A stretch of DNA of 64,000 nt, from contig CM114271.1 in assembly GCA_050084515.1 (NCBI GenBank), positions 41,416,001-41,480,000 on the forward strand. Reading direction: 5' to 3'. The DNA is from Blasia pusilla. Its lineage: Eukaryota; Marchantiophyta; Marchantiopsida; Blasiales. Position 1 is the first letter of the stretch. Each line of letters starts with the position of its first letter. Positions 44,421 to 53,940 of this stretch are shown piece by piece. The notes beneath the pieces were generated by a model. The model had not been told where the DNA came from. It did not search any database and saw nothing but the letters and a program-made list of their open reading frames with translations. Made by a program: the position numbers and the translations under genes.

Positions 44421-47330
44421 CCTCATTACTCACTTGGAAGTCTTTGATTCTTCTTGGTGATGAAATCATAATACTTTTTCTCATCGATGATCAACAAAAC
44501 TACTTGTGCTTTAACAAGGAACAATTAAGTGAAGTGAATATAATCCCTACATGAGCATAAGCGTTTAGAGGGCTCCAGTCGAGGTGGAGTGCACTTATGC
44601 AAATCCGAGCATGTCGCTTTTCCAAAAGTAAGGGTTGTGTTCTTAAGTCAAGTAGAATGGTGAATGGTGGATCAATCAATAACTCTAGATGGAACAATTG
44701 ATTCGCACATAGGTTGGTTTTTCAGTATCAACATGTTTGATGCAACCATGACTTGCTGTATTCTTGGAATAATTTATCTATTCAAGATGTCATTGTATTT
44801 GAAGTAGAGCAAGAGTAGATATTAGCCTTTTGATGAGGAGGTTATGTGTGTAGTTAGGTGTGGATGAACCAAAAGTGATTTGTTGACCTTCCTTGGTGAC
44901 ATATGTGCACATGTCATCTTTTGGGAGGTTTCTTGGGACTTTCTTGGAAGTATTTTGAAAACTCTTGATTTTTTAAGAATCTATTGTTCAAGTTGAGATG
45001 ATATGTATGCCCAATCATCTTCTTGGACCCTTGGGATTTGGAGAGGGCTATAACCCAAGGGAAAGCTCATCTTTCCACAATTAAGCCTCCCAATCATAAG
45101 CTAGAGTAGGGTGCTTTTGACATACATTAGACCCAAATTCCCTCAATTTTAATGGTTCAATTTTTGTTCAATGTATTATGAGGGAGCGATGTGTTTCCCA
45201 TATGATTTCATTGCGGGAAAAAAAATGGATTTACCCTAGAGAGACTTACGATTGTCGCTCCTACAACTTAAGTGATGTAACTTGAGGAATGTGAATGTGG
45301 TTCGTGGAGCCACACAAAGAGGGTCAAGAAGATGCGGTTTTAGTTGAGGAGGTAAGTTGATAAGGTCGGCATCGCAATTCTTTGTGCGAGAGTCACAAAT
45401 TATGGTGTAGCCATTGGAGACCCAAATTTCAAGTGTGATACAAGTGAGTGAGAGATTACTACTACTTGGGTACACTAAAAAACTCAATATATAGGGCTTT
45501 AAGTTTGTGGGATGGGTTGTGCATGCATATTAAGCTTATCTGTGGGATTTTAACATACTTGTATCAATTGTGGAACAAAATATGTTGTAATGTGTTGCAC
45601 GACCCTAAGTTATTGAGACGTTATTGGCAAGAGATTTATATATACGTAGATGCAATGGTCAAATCAAAAGCATGGTGAATAAGAAATGAAGGGCCATATT
45701 TGGTTATTGGTTATGTGAAACCTAATTTTAAGATTATAGGTGTGAACTCGTTATGACATTGTGGAAACAACGAGTCATTTGGGCATTGAGGCGAGGATAA
45801 TTGTTACCACTATTTGTAGTATTGTCTTGAATGTACTTCCTTGAATGCCAATCTTATGTATCATGGATGCTTGCGCTCCACAAGTCACACTCTCATTACT
45901 GATATGCATATGAACATACTCTTACTAGCTATGATTTTAGGTTAACCAACTTTACGTCTCCCAAGTTTGGGTCTTAAGTCACCCCTCAATTCCAAAAAAT
46001 CTAAAAAAGGTTAGATATTGACCTAATTAATCACTTCCCAACACAAGCAAGTCACTCAAGACTTGGTATACACTTCCTTAATAATCTTGGGACTTGAAAT
46101 GAAGATAGTGTGCTTGGCCATCTCGATTTTTGAATGGGCCTCAAACGAGTATCTAATCGGAGCTCAATATTTGAGCCTCGGGTCAAGTTTCAAGGACAAG
46201 GCATAAAATATTGGAATGTATGGTCTTGGCTTGATGTCAAAACCCCAATGCCAATCTTTTAATATGTCTTTCCATGGTTCCCCAAGTGGAGTTTAGGTTC
46301 CAAACTGCCTTGGAAACACTCCCCCTTATATGTTTTACAAGAGAAATTTATCCACTTCTTCATCCACAAGAATTCTTCTTGGTCTGCTCCTTATGGCTCT
46401 TAACCCAAAATTCATTCCAATTGGGTTTGTTTTTGTCGCAATCCTCATAGCCAAAAAAGCGCCAAGCAGAACATCCGAACTCTAGCACGCTTACGCTAGG
46501 ATGGTTTGTGCGTTGGAGTGGTCTCTTGGAAGAGACTCAAAAGACACAAGAGATGAAACGCGCACAATGTTGAGCGTTTCATGTGTTTATGGTCTCGACT
46601 AGGAAACTTGGACCAAACGTGAACCAAGTTGGTTTCCAAAGAGGTGAGAAGCGGATTCGAAACGTGAATAGCGTTTGGGATTTTGACTATATTTTGGACC
46701 ATAAATTTTAGTTCTAGGATGCATTTGGGACAAATAAGGGGGAGTTGGAATGCTTATGCAAAGAAAGTTCCAATGCACCAAAGATCTCAGAAAACGCACA
46801 AGAAAAGGTTGCGATATTGGCTGAAAATAGCTATACGGGGAGTTGGGTTGGAGGCCAAAAATAGGGGCCCAAGTGTCTCTTCCCCAAAGGTAGGCAGGGA
46901 TCCCCAAAAGTACTAGTAACGGTGAAAGTATTCAAGAGTGCTTGGAACTCAAAACCCCACTTTGGGATGCCGTGGGGTGACCCAAGAGCACGGAATGGAT
47001 CGGGAGTTTTGGCGTTCGGATTCGAAACCCAAACCAAGTCCAATAAAGTGTATTTCGGAGATCCATATTGGATTCCAACCCGCTACTCATATTGTTGGGT
47101 TTTGGTTAGGGGGCTCATGCGAGGCCCATTGATTAGTTGGGACTGCTTGGCGCGCAAACGTTGTTTTAGGTGTCTAGACTAACCAGAAAGTTTGTCCCAC
47201 GTCTCGGAAGACTTCACCGTGTTGGGAAGCTAGAAACGAGGGAAGGTTGAGCTTGATGAGGTGCCAAGTTTAGAACTCGGTGGGTTGGAAGATCGATTGA
47301 TCCAGAACAAACTTACGTGAGTGTGTTTGG
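44419..47330. other. Gene-free interval between LINE and gypsy copy B
   Basis: There are only short open frames without recognised domains. 46.7-47.1 kb is somewhat richer in G and C, and both strands have open frames of 60-100 codons there, but none resembles a known protein. Confidence 0.45.
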
Positions 47331-47334
47331 GTGT

Positions 47335-47823
47335 AGATCAGCGATGAAAGCGTATGTCACGTCTTTTAGGATAGATCGGTGAGATCTAGTAGAGCGCCTT
47401 CGTGAGTAGTGGAATACAAGCTCAGTAGGTTGAGGATGACCTGCTGAGGCCCGAGAAACCTGAGATAGCAGGTTTCCCCTTCGTTTCGGCTCATTTAGAG
47501 CCATATTGAGGAATAGGTAAGTATCATTTTGAATAGATCATCGACTTTCTATTTTTGGTAAGTGGTCCTTGACCTCCTACATCATGTCAAGAGCCAAGGA
47601 GGTGACTTGGGAGAATAGGTTACCATGGAGAGAGCTTGGGAGAGGGAAGAGGTATACCTCATGGAGAGAGAGCTTGATAGCTCATTCTCAAGCTCTTGGC
47701 ATGAGGCGGCGGAGCTATGGTCCCTTGCCTTGTGAGTGTAACTCAAGCCTCTCATTAGGAGAGTGGGTTTGGTTTGACATGAGAGAGAGTGCACACCTTT
47801 GAGAGCTATGGTGTGAGATCTGA
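47335..47823 (+). repeat. 5' LTR of gypsy copy B
   Basis: It matches the LTRs at 21.79-22.48 kb (antisense) and 25.74-26.21 kb. It ends near GAGAGCTATGGTGTGAGAT; exact ends cannot be set because no target-site duplication is visible. The apparent 77- and 83-codon frames in it are shared with the nested antisense LTR only because the DNA is shared. Confidence 0.7.
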
Positions 47824-48129
47824 GGAGCACCATGTAGCTTGCTGATTTGTATTTTTATAGGTTTTTACATTTTTGTTGGGAGAAATCAGCGCGGAACCGC
47901 TGCCAAATTTTGTGTAGGAGAAAGAGACATTGGGCCTCAACAGAAATTTTACAACATTCCATGTCAGTTTTTACTCAAATCTCCAATTTTAAATATTTTT
48001 TCACGTCATTGTAGATCGTGAAGCTGTGCACGTTGTGCAACAAACGGTGCCAATTTAGAGTTGCGAGTAAAAAGTTATGGTTAATCTTGAAAAACTACCA
48101 TTGCTAGGCGATTTTTAGGCGCCCGAGTG

Positions 48130-49135
48130 AGAGTTTGCGTGAGGCTTACACTTGCTTGCGCCGGTTGATCAACGTCACTCAGGGGGTGAAAAAGGCTCAG
48201 GGTATCCAGTCATAGTACGCGATGTTGGACCGGACCCTGCAGACACAAGTCCGGGAGGGGGTGCTTCTTATGAACACCTCCCCTACATTGAGAGATGTTT
48301 TTAGGACCGCCGAGAACATTGAGCGCAACATGGTGGAGGAGAGCATAGCCACCATGGATTCTGGGCGAGAGCAATCACGATTGTCTGCACCACCTATGCA
48401 GCAATGTGGACTCCGAGATAGGTCGACTGTGGCACCACGAGCTCAGGGAGGATATTGGGGGGCCGTGCCACAGACACTTGCGCCTTCATATGCAGCTCAG
48501 CAACAGCCGCCTACTATTACTTGTTGGTCATGTGGTGGAGCCCATCATCAACGCGATTGCACTCGTCAAGGTCATGGACGTGTGCCTCAGCATGGAGGAG
48601 GAGATGGTGCTGCACCAGGAGGTTATCAATGTGACTATTGTCAATGGTATGGTCATACACGTGCCAAGTGTTTCATTTTACATCCTGAGTTACGTCCGGA
48701 CCGAGGGCCAGAGAGGGCACTAGAGCATGTAGCCGGTCCGGGTGGGCTCGAGATCATGCACAACCCGTGGTGCACGATCTCGAGCCCACCGGACCGGCTC
48801 CTTGTCCCCCAACAGGACCCACCCGGTGTCCTGTTGGGGGACAAGGAGCTGGAGTTGCCCGAGAGGGTGGTGGAGCTACCCATGGAGGAAGTAGAGTCCC
48901 ACCACCTAGACGCGTGGAGGGAGATGCCAGGCGTGAGGCTAGGATGGCTACTCAGATACATCAGTTACAGGAGCAGATTACCGCTATGCCGAATCCGTGG
49001 CATCCACATCATATGGAGCAGCCAGAGATATGGAGGATCTTGGTTGGATATGCGGGGTTGCCCAGATGGAGGCAGCCACAGTTGTGACGTGTGGAGCAGC
49101 CGTAGAGTTGGATCCACAGCGAGGGGAAGCTAGGG
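48130..49135 (+). pseudogene. Gypsy copy B gag with two zinc knuckles
   Basis: The retrotransposon gag domain reads YAMLDRTLQTQVREGVLLMN, then LRDVFRTAENIERNM. It is followed by two zinc knuckles: CWSCGGAHHQRDC (48,522-48,560) and CDYCQWYGHTRAKC (about 48,631-48,672), the second a perfect C-x2-C-x4-H-x4-C. Gag packages element RNA into virus-like particles. After the knuckles the frame runs through two tandem hairpins (48,732-48,848) that do not look like coding sequence and probably destroy the natural reading frame. Confidence 0.75.
48732..48848. repeat. Two abutting hairpins in gag
   Basis: Hairpin 1 has arms 48,732-48,761 and 48,770-48,798 (about 29 bp, one mismatch and one indel, 8-bp loop). 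Hairpin 2 has arms 48,798-48,818 and 48,828-48,848 (21 bp, perfect, 9-bp loop). They share a border base. Two back-to-back palindromes are not expected in coding DNA. Confidence 0.93.
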
Positions 49136-49374
49136 AACAGACTAGGCTTCCTCAATCTTTCACACTGTTCGAGGCGATGAGGACCCCATCGATGGGTCCT
49201 GATTAGAGTTCCTGGAGAGTTGGTGATGTTTTTGGTGTGCAGGCACGAAGGGCGATGGGAGAAGCGAGTGCGACGACTCCTATTGCTGATGCTCAGGACG
49301 AGCATGTGTCAAGCACGTTGTTGGGGGCGGCCACCGTTATGTAACGCGCTCCTTTATTTTTTGCTTCCGATGTT

Positions 49375-49960
49375 ATGACGTTGGGAGGTACGCCCGCCGA
49401 GGCTTTTCGGCTGGCCGCTACGCTATGTGAGGGTGGAGTTGGAGTTCCTGCATCACGTTCAGAGGTGATTGCAGAGGAGGTGATGGACCTGCCCTTGGAG
49501 CGGATGCTCGGACAGTCCACGTCAGATTCATGGCAGGCTGCAGCTGCTAGGATGGCAAAGATGCCCGCTAGACCCGCGATAGAGCTGCAATGGCTTCTCC
49601 TGGTGTTGTGTTGCTAGATAACCAAGGAGAAGTCTTTTAGTTGGTGAGTCATCGAGGTAGACCTTTTAGTCCGCAACGCGTCTTGTTGGATTGAGGAGCG
49701 CAACCCGTGATGTTGGGGAAAGCGTAATTCAGAGGATTGGGCTTGACAAGAGCCGATATGGAGCGTTGTCCATTCCAGATACAGACATCCTTGGGTGGAG
49801 CGAGTACCATACAGTATATCACCCGATAGGAGGTCCTAGTGAGGATTTGTACGGGACATCCTACAGATGAGTCCGTGGTGCGAGCCAAGGCGATAGTGAT
49901 TGATGCAGAGTCCTATGACGTCTTGGTTGGTGGAGCAGTGTTATATCCGATGGGGTTTTC
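49375..49960 (+). pseudogene. Gypsy copy B retropepsin
   Basis: At 49,683 the frame reads LLD, TGA, GAQPVMLGK: the DSGA active site with the Ser codon (probably TCA) turned to TGA. Downstream, SYDVLVGGAVLYPMGFSLDY (about 49,911-49,970) is the second half of the fold. The upstream open frame 49,375-49,617 is probably the gag-protease spacer. Confidence 0.7.
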
Positions 49961-50054
49961 CCTGGATTATTGGGAGGAGTCAGCGTCCTATAGACCAGGA
50001 TGGCAGTAAGGTGATGGGCGTCTTAGCTCATTACCTGTTTGATTCACAGGTGCA

Positions 50055-50465
50055 GTGATCGAGCGACGGCCAAGAGAGGTGGTGACCTTAGCAGCATTTA
50101 GCAGTGCCATCACTTGGCCTAGTGATTTGATTGAGGGACATGTCCATGCAGAGGATACTCCCGTTCCTGAAATTTCTATGGAGAGGAGTGTTATGGTAAC
50201 CGCATCATTTTGTGGAGGAGAGGTGCCGATGTGGGGTTCGACGAAGGAGCTTCGACGATTGGCAGATGAGCACGTGCAGGCCACGTGGAGCAAGGCGTTT
50301 GTACCAAAGCATGATGGGTCTGAGGAACCCGAGGTAGCAGGGAGTGCTACGATGACACTCTTGGATACCACACCCATTGTGTGGTGTACCCCGGAGGAGG
50401 ATATTTGAGTGTTAGATCTCTTTGGAAGGATTAGCGTCGGGTTAGCTGCTGTTTTGCAGGGAGGA
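50055..50465 (+). pseudogene. Gypsy copy B linker domain and methyltransferase motif I
   Basis: The open frame 50,055-50,408 carries the same linker domain as copy A. After a TGA at 50,406, the same frame gives VLDLFGRISVGLAAVLQ (50,409-50,459), a good match to the S-adenosylmethionine-binding motif I of C5-cytosine methyltransferases (DLFxGxGGL type). The sequence switches to unrelated DNA about 10 bp later, so the catalytic part is absent from copy B. Confidence 0.7.
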
Positions 50466-50470
50466 GGTTG

Positions 50471-53351
50471 CTGTAGATTTGTCCTTGGCGGTGATGACCT
50501 TGGACACCAACTCCGCTCTCTCGAGGGCTTGCTCCTCCGCATCTCCTTCAGAAAATTCTTCAGGCTGCATAAAATTCGGGATGTCGTCCCTACCTGCGGC
50601 CACTGCATCATACCTGTCAAAGATTATTATCGTTGATGTCCTCGAGGTAGGTGAAGTCCAGCGAGATGGGGCAATTCTCAACTTCCCAGTCAGACATGCT
50701 TTGAGCCATCTCCATGTCGTAGATGGAAAATGTCTCTCCATGAGGCGGAGAAGCCCACAATTTGTAGGTTGCCGGTATTTTTCGCCACGTACTTGCATTC
50801 TTATAATGGACGAGGTACCTGAACATCATGCGTTGGGCAGCTCTTTGTCGTGATGCATCGGCCTGAAGATCTTGCTTTTTCTTTGCGAAATCCCTTTTCT
50901 TCGCCTCTATTTCTTCATCAAGGTCTACTTGAGGGAGGATGTGATCCTCGAACATCATCATGAAGCCTGGGTTGTTTATGGGCTAGTCCCGGATGTCATC
51001 CAGCCAAAGTTCGAAATCTTCAGCACTCTCCAGGTTTGCTTCCTCCGGAAGTGGTTCTATTTTTTTCATCTCTGCTTGGAGACCCATGAGCATGGACTTC
51101 TCGAGAAGCCGCAACGCGTCCCCGAATGACCATTCATGGAGCCAATGGGAGATCACTCGATCAGAGACACCCGGAGGATGGTGTGCCACCCTCTTTTGGG
51201 CCTCTCTGCCCTCGAGACTGATTTTCATCATTCGGATTCTCCTAAATTCCGAAATTCCAGACAAGGCAAATCGATGGACGCGGTCGAGAGACACTTTCTC
51301 CCCAATCCGACCCTGCGGATCTTCATCCCTCTTCCGCTGGCGTTTGATTATCGCCTTCAGCTCCTTGTGGAAATCGGGGCCAAGTTCGGGGTTGATAATG
51401 GTGATGTAGCGGTGCATCTTGCTTGCAGTGCAGTTCGTAGCTGCACATACTGCAGCTTGGATGAACCTAGCACGCTAAGACGCAGACACGTTCTCCCTCC
51501 GCTCTAGCTCCCATGAAGCGCTCTTCTTGGCGGCCTGTATCTTCGACCAGCAAAGGATTTTCACGGCTACATCTTGGGAAATAAATGTATGTGCCCAAGT
51601 CTTTTTTTTATTTGAGCCTCCTTCGCCAGCTTCTCATTTACAAGGGCGTCCCCAAGAACCCCTTGTATTCTGCCGGGTGCATCGTTAGCACTTTCTTCAC
51701 CCGATCGCAATCCTCGATCCAGTGGTGGGTGACATTCCCCTCGGATACAATCTTGCACATCCAAACACAATATAAGAATTTTTGCAAGCTACATGGGTTC
51801 CTGCAACCCGTCGGACTCCAACAGGTTGTCAGATAATTTGTATTCAGAGAGTGGTCTCCGCGGAAAAAGTGAACATATCAACCTGTCGGAGTCCGACAGG
51901 TTGCGCAATTTCAAGCAAATCTGCAATTTGACACCAAAAATCAAGCTCCCCTACAGGGATCACCTACCCATGCCGGTGATTGCAACCCGTCGGAGTCCGA
52001 TGAGTTGCTTTCGGCCAAAAATATCCTTAAAAAAATAGCCAATCGAGCAACTCGTCGGACTCTGACGAGTTGCTTTCGGCCAAAAACATCCTAAAAAAAA
52101 TGGCCAGTCAAGCAACTCGTCAGACTTCGACGAGTTGCTTTCGGCTAAAAACATCCTAAAAACAGTGGCCAGTCAAGCAACTCGTCGCACTTTGACGAGT
52201 TGCTTTAATGCATCCGATGTTTTGTTAGCACTCCTTAAACAACTTGTCGGAGTTTGATGGTTTGCAGCAATCAAAATACAGGAAGAGGAAACTTACGTGT
52301 TCATGGCACGCATGGCCATTTCCACCGTCGCCATGTGATGAGGGTATGGGTGTAGCACGAGTGCCTCCAATGAGTTTTGGCGCTCCTCTACAAACTGGGT
52401 CCATGCCATGAACCTGTGGTTTCCATCCCAGATTAAGAAATACAGGTTCCGCATCCACCTGAATTTCGTCCCCTCAATCGCTCTTCTGAATTGGTGATCT
52501 CTCATCCTCCAGAATGTGTCGAGCGGTTCCAAGTCCTCCTCCATCACCAACGCTTGGGTTCCATGTTCATCATTAGGCTGAACATAGAACGGAGGGAAGT
52601 TGTCGACGTAGGATGTTGTCCCTGCCGATTGTTTCAGCTTCACAATATCCTCGTCAGACGGAATTTCACGGACGTACTCCATTGTCCGCAATCGGCAAAG
52701 TGGAATTCTTGGGGCATTCTGGCCCTCCATCAGTGCCATCTGCTTTACCACCTGTCACAACGAGGACAAGGTCAATAAACTACATTGAATTGCCAATGAA
52801 TTGAAACATGGGCCTTCACATAACTCAAAGAACAAAGATCGTATCTTACCCGCTCAAAGATTGGGTCGGTGTCTTGGCCCGCCAACTTCTCTAGGACACC
52901 AGCTGGCAAGTCCACTAGAAACTCATCGATCCGATAGAGGTCAATTTCTTCCGCCGAGCTAAGAGACGAGGAAGACTACTCTCCTGCTTCTTCAGAGATG
53001 TCCACCATCTCCATGCTGGCGGTCCTCATGAATTGATCTTCTGTCACTTGAACTTCGGCCGTTTCCTCAGCCAATTTTATATTGATTGTGTCCCCGGAAT
53101 TCATCGGGGACATTTCCTACATCTCAACACTTTCGGTTGGACGGGCCGAGCTTTCTTCAATAGCAATCGATTTTTCCCTTCGAGCTTTTTCCAATTTTGC
53201 TCTCCTCACCGACGTGTCCAGACGCTTCTTTTCATGCTTCTCCTCGGCGATCCTTTTCTTCAAGGCTTACGACGCCTCAGCCTTTGCGTGGAGTTCTGGA
53301 CTTGGGAGTGAAGCTCCCAGCCTTGCTTGCTTGAGATTTTTTCCTCGTCAT
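50471..53351 (-). pseudogene. Left copy of the palindrome-associated gene (N-terminal part)
   Basis: Minus-strand exons: E1 53,351-52,850, E2 52,751-52,297, E3 about 51,753-50,471, each with GT/AG borders matching the right copy. E1 starts MTRKKSQASKAGSFTPKSRT, then has lost about 150 bp compared with the right copy, which shifts the frame. E2 is open and looks intact (RIPLCRLRTMEYVREIPSDE, FLIWDGNHRFMAWTQFVEER). E3 holds conserved blocks such as HHPPGVSDRVISHWLHEWSF and TYKLWASPPHGETFSIYDME. I recognise no known domain in this N-terminal part. The copy ends at 50,471, so it lacks the methyltransferase-like C-terminus. Confidence 0.65.
51802..52265. repeat. Palindrome array in intron 2 of the left copy, with 65-bp tandem period
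   Basis: Palindromes start at 51,802, 51,879, 51,982, 52,047, 52,112 and 52,177, plus a degraded one near 52,240. The four from 51,982 to 52,177 are exactly 65 bp apart, and the DNA between them (TTTCGGCCAAAAACATCC core) is also repeated. Arms vary together: CCTGTC/GACAGG at 51,879 and CTCGTC/GACGAG at 52,047. Confidence 0.92.
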
Positions 53352-53566
53352 TGTTCCCGAAAATGCCTCGTCCTCGACAACGAAATTACTTTCTGTGCAC
53401 GATGAGTCGCTCAGATGAGTCGCCTTGATGAGGCGCTCGAATCGTCTCGCGATGAGTCTCGAGATGAGTCGTCGTGTAAAGCGCCTCTTGGTATCTGGTC
53501 CGCTGCTATGCTGAAGAGCAATCGAGATGCTGAAACGAAAAATCAGAAATGAGCGAACCATAGCCT

Positions 53567-53574
53567 ATTTATAA
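53567..53574 (-). promoter_or_regulatory. TATA box of the left gene copy
   Basis: TATAAATA on the minus strand, 216 bp before the ATG at 53,351. It is conserved with the right copy at 56,794. A palindrome array lies immediately upstream. Confidence 0.6.
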
Positions 53575-53619
53575 TTTTTGGGCCGTTGGGCTGATCGTTG
53601 GGTCGCATCGTCGTTCCGA

Positions 53620-53940
53620 CAGCAACCTGTCGGCTGTTATGGAGGTCGGGACGTGAAAACCACCAACTTGATGGTCTCCGACGGGTTAGAGACATCCGTC
53701 CTAGTCAAGCTATCCTGGCAATCCGTCGAAGTCCGACAGGTTGCGCGTCTCCGCCATCTTGGGGCAAGAACCCGAGGTACCCACGCAACCCGTTGGAGAC
53801 CGGCGGGTTGCACCCTTCTCTTGTCTTGGGATAACAAGGCGGGGTACCCGCGCAACCTGTCGGAGGCCGATGTATTGCACGCTTCCTTCATGTAAGCGTT
53901 ACAAGGCGTGGCACTTGCGCAACCCGTGGTAGGGAGGTGC
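53620..53940. repeat. Palindrome array upstream of the left TATA box
   Basis: Five or six copies of the 25-27 bp palindrome, about 45-70 bp apart, near 53,623, 53,678, 53,727, 53,785, 53,853 and 53,918. It mirrors the array at 56,423-56,705. Confidence 0.9.

Larger units (their letters stand above)
47335..50465 (+). mobile_element. Ty3/gypsy element copy B, 5' part, truncated in its methyltransferase
   Basis: The 5' LTR (47.34-47.82 kb) is followed by gag (about 48.15-49.13 kb), protease (49.68-49.95 kb), linker domain (50.05-50.41 kb) and methyltransferase motif I (50,409-50,459). At about 50,465-50,470 the element stops and the inverted duplication begins. Copies A and B overlap only in the protease, linker and LTR parts and together give nearly the whole element. 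Confidence 0.82.
50471..53927 (-). repeat. Left arm of a large inverted duplication
   Basis: It is the reverse complement of 56,441-60,149 over essentially its whole length, including promoter, exons, introns and palindrome arrays. The boundaries are sharp: at 50,470 it abuts gypsy copy B; at 53,927 homology stops within a palindrome repeat (GGGTTGCGCAAGTGCC). Confidence 0.93.

Noticed and set aside
44152-44460. 102-codon plus-strand frame running into the CT repeat
   Set aside because: Nearly half of it is a Leu-Ser run made by the microsatellite. No coding evidence.
47569-47802. Apparent conserved protein shared by 47.57-47.80 kb (plus) and 21.98-22.27 kb (minus)
   Set aside because: Both are LTR copies. 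The shared frames reflect DNA identity, not a conserved protein.
49694-49706. GCGCAACCCGTGATG in the gypsy protease resembles a palindrome half-site
   Set aside because: It encodes the conserved GAQPVM of the protease, is present in copy A too, and lacks the second arm.
50479-50853. 124-codon plus-strand frame at the start of the left arm
   Set aside because: It is antisense to exon 3 of the palindrome-associated gene. The minus strand has the conserved frame shared with the right arm.
51982-52203. CRISPR-like look: 26-bp palindromic repeats with 39-bp spacers
   Set aside because: Spacers are nearly identical to each other, the host is a eukaryote, and the same palindromes occur outside the array at other spacings. 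It is a minisatellite, not a CRISPR array.
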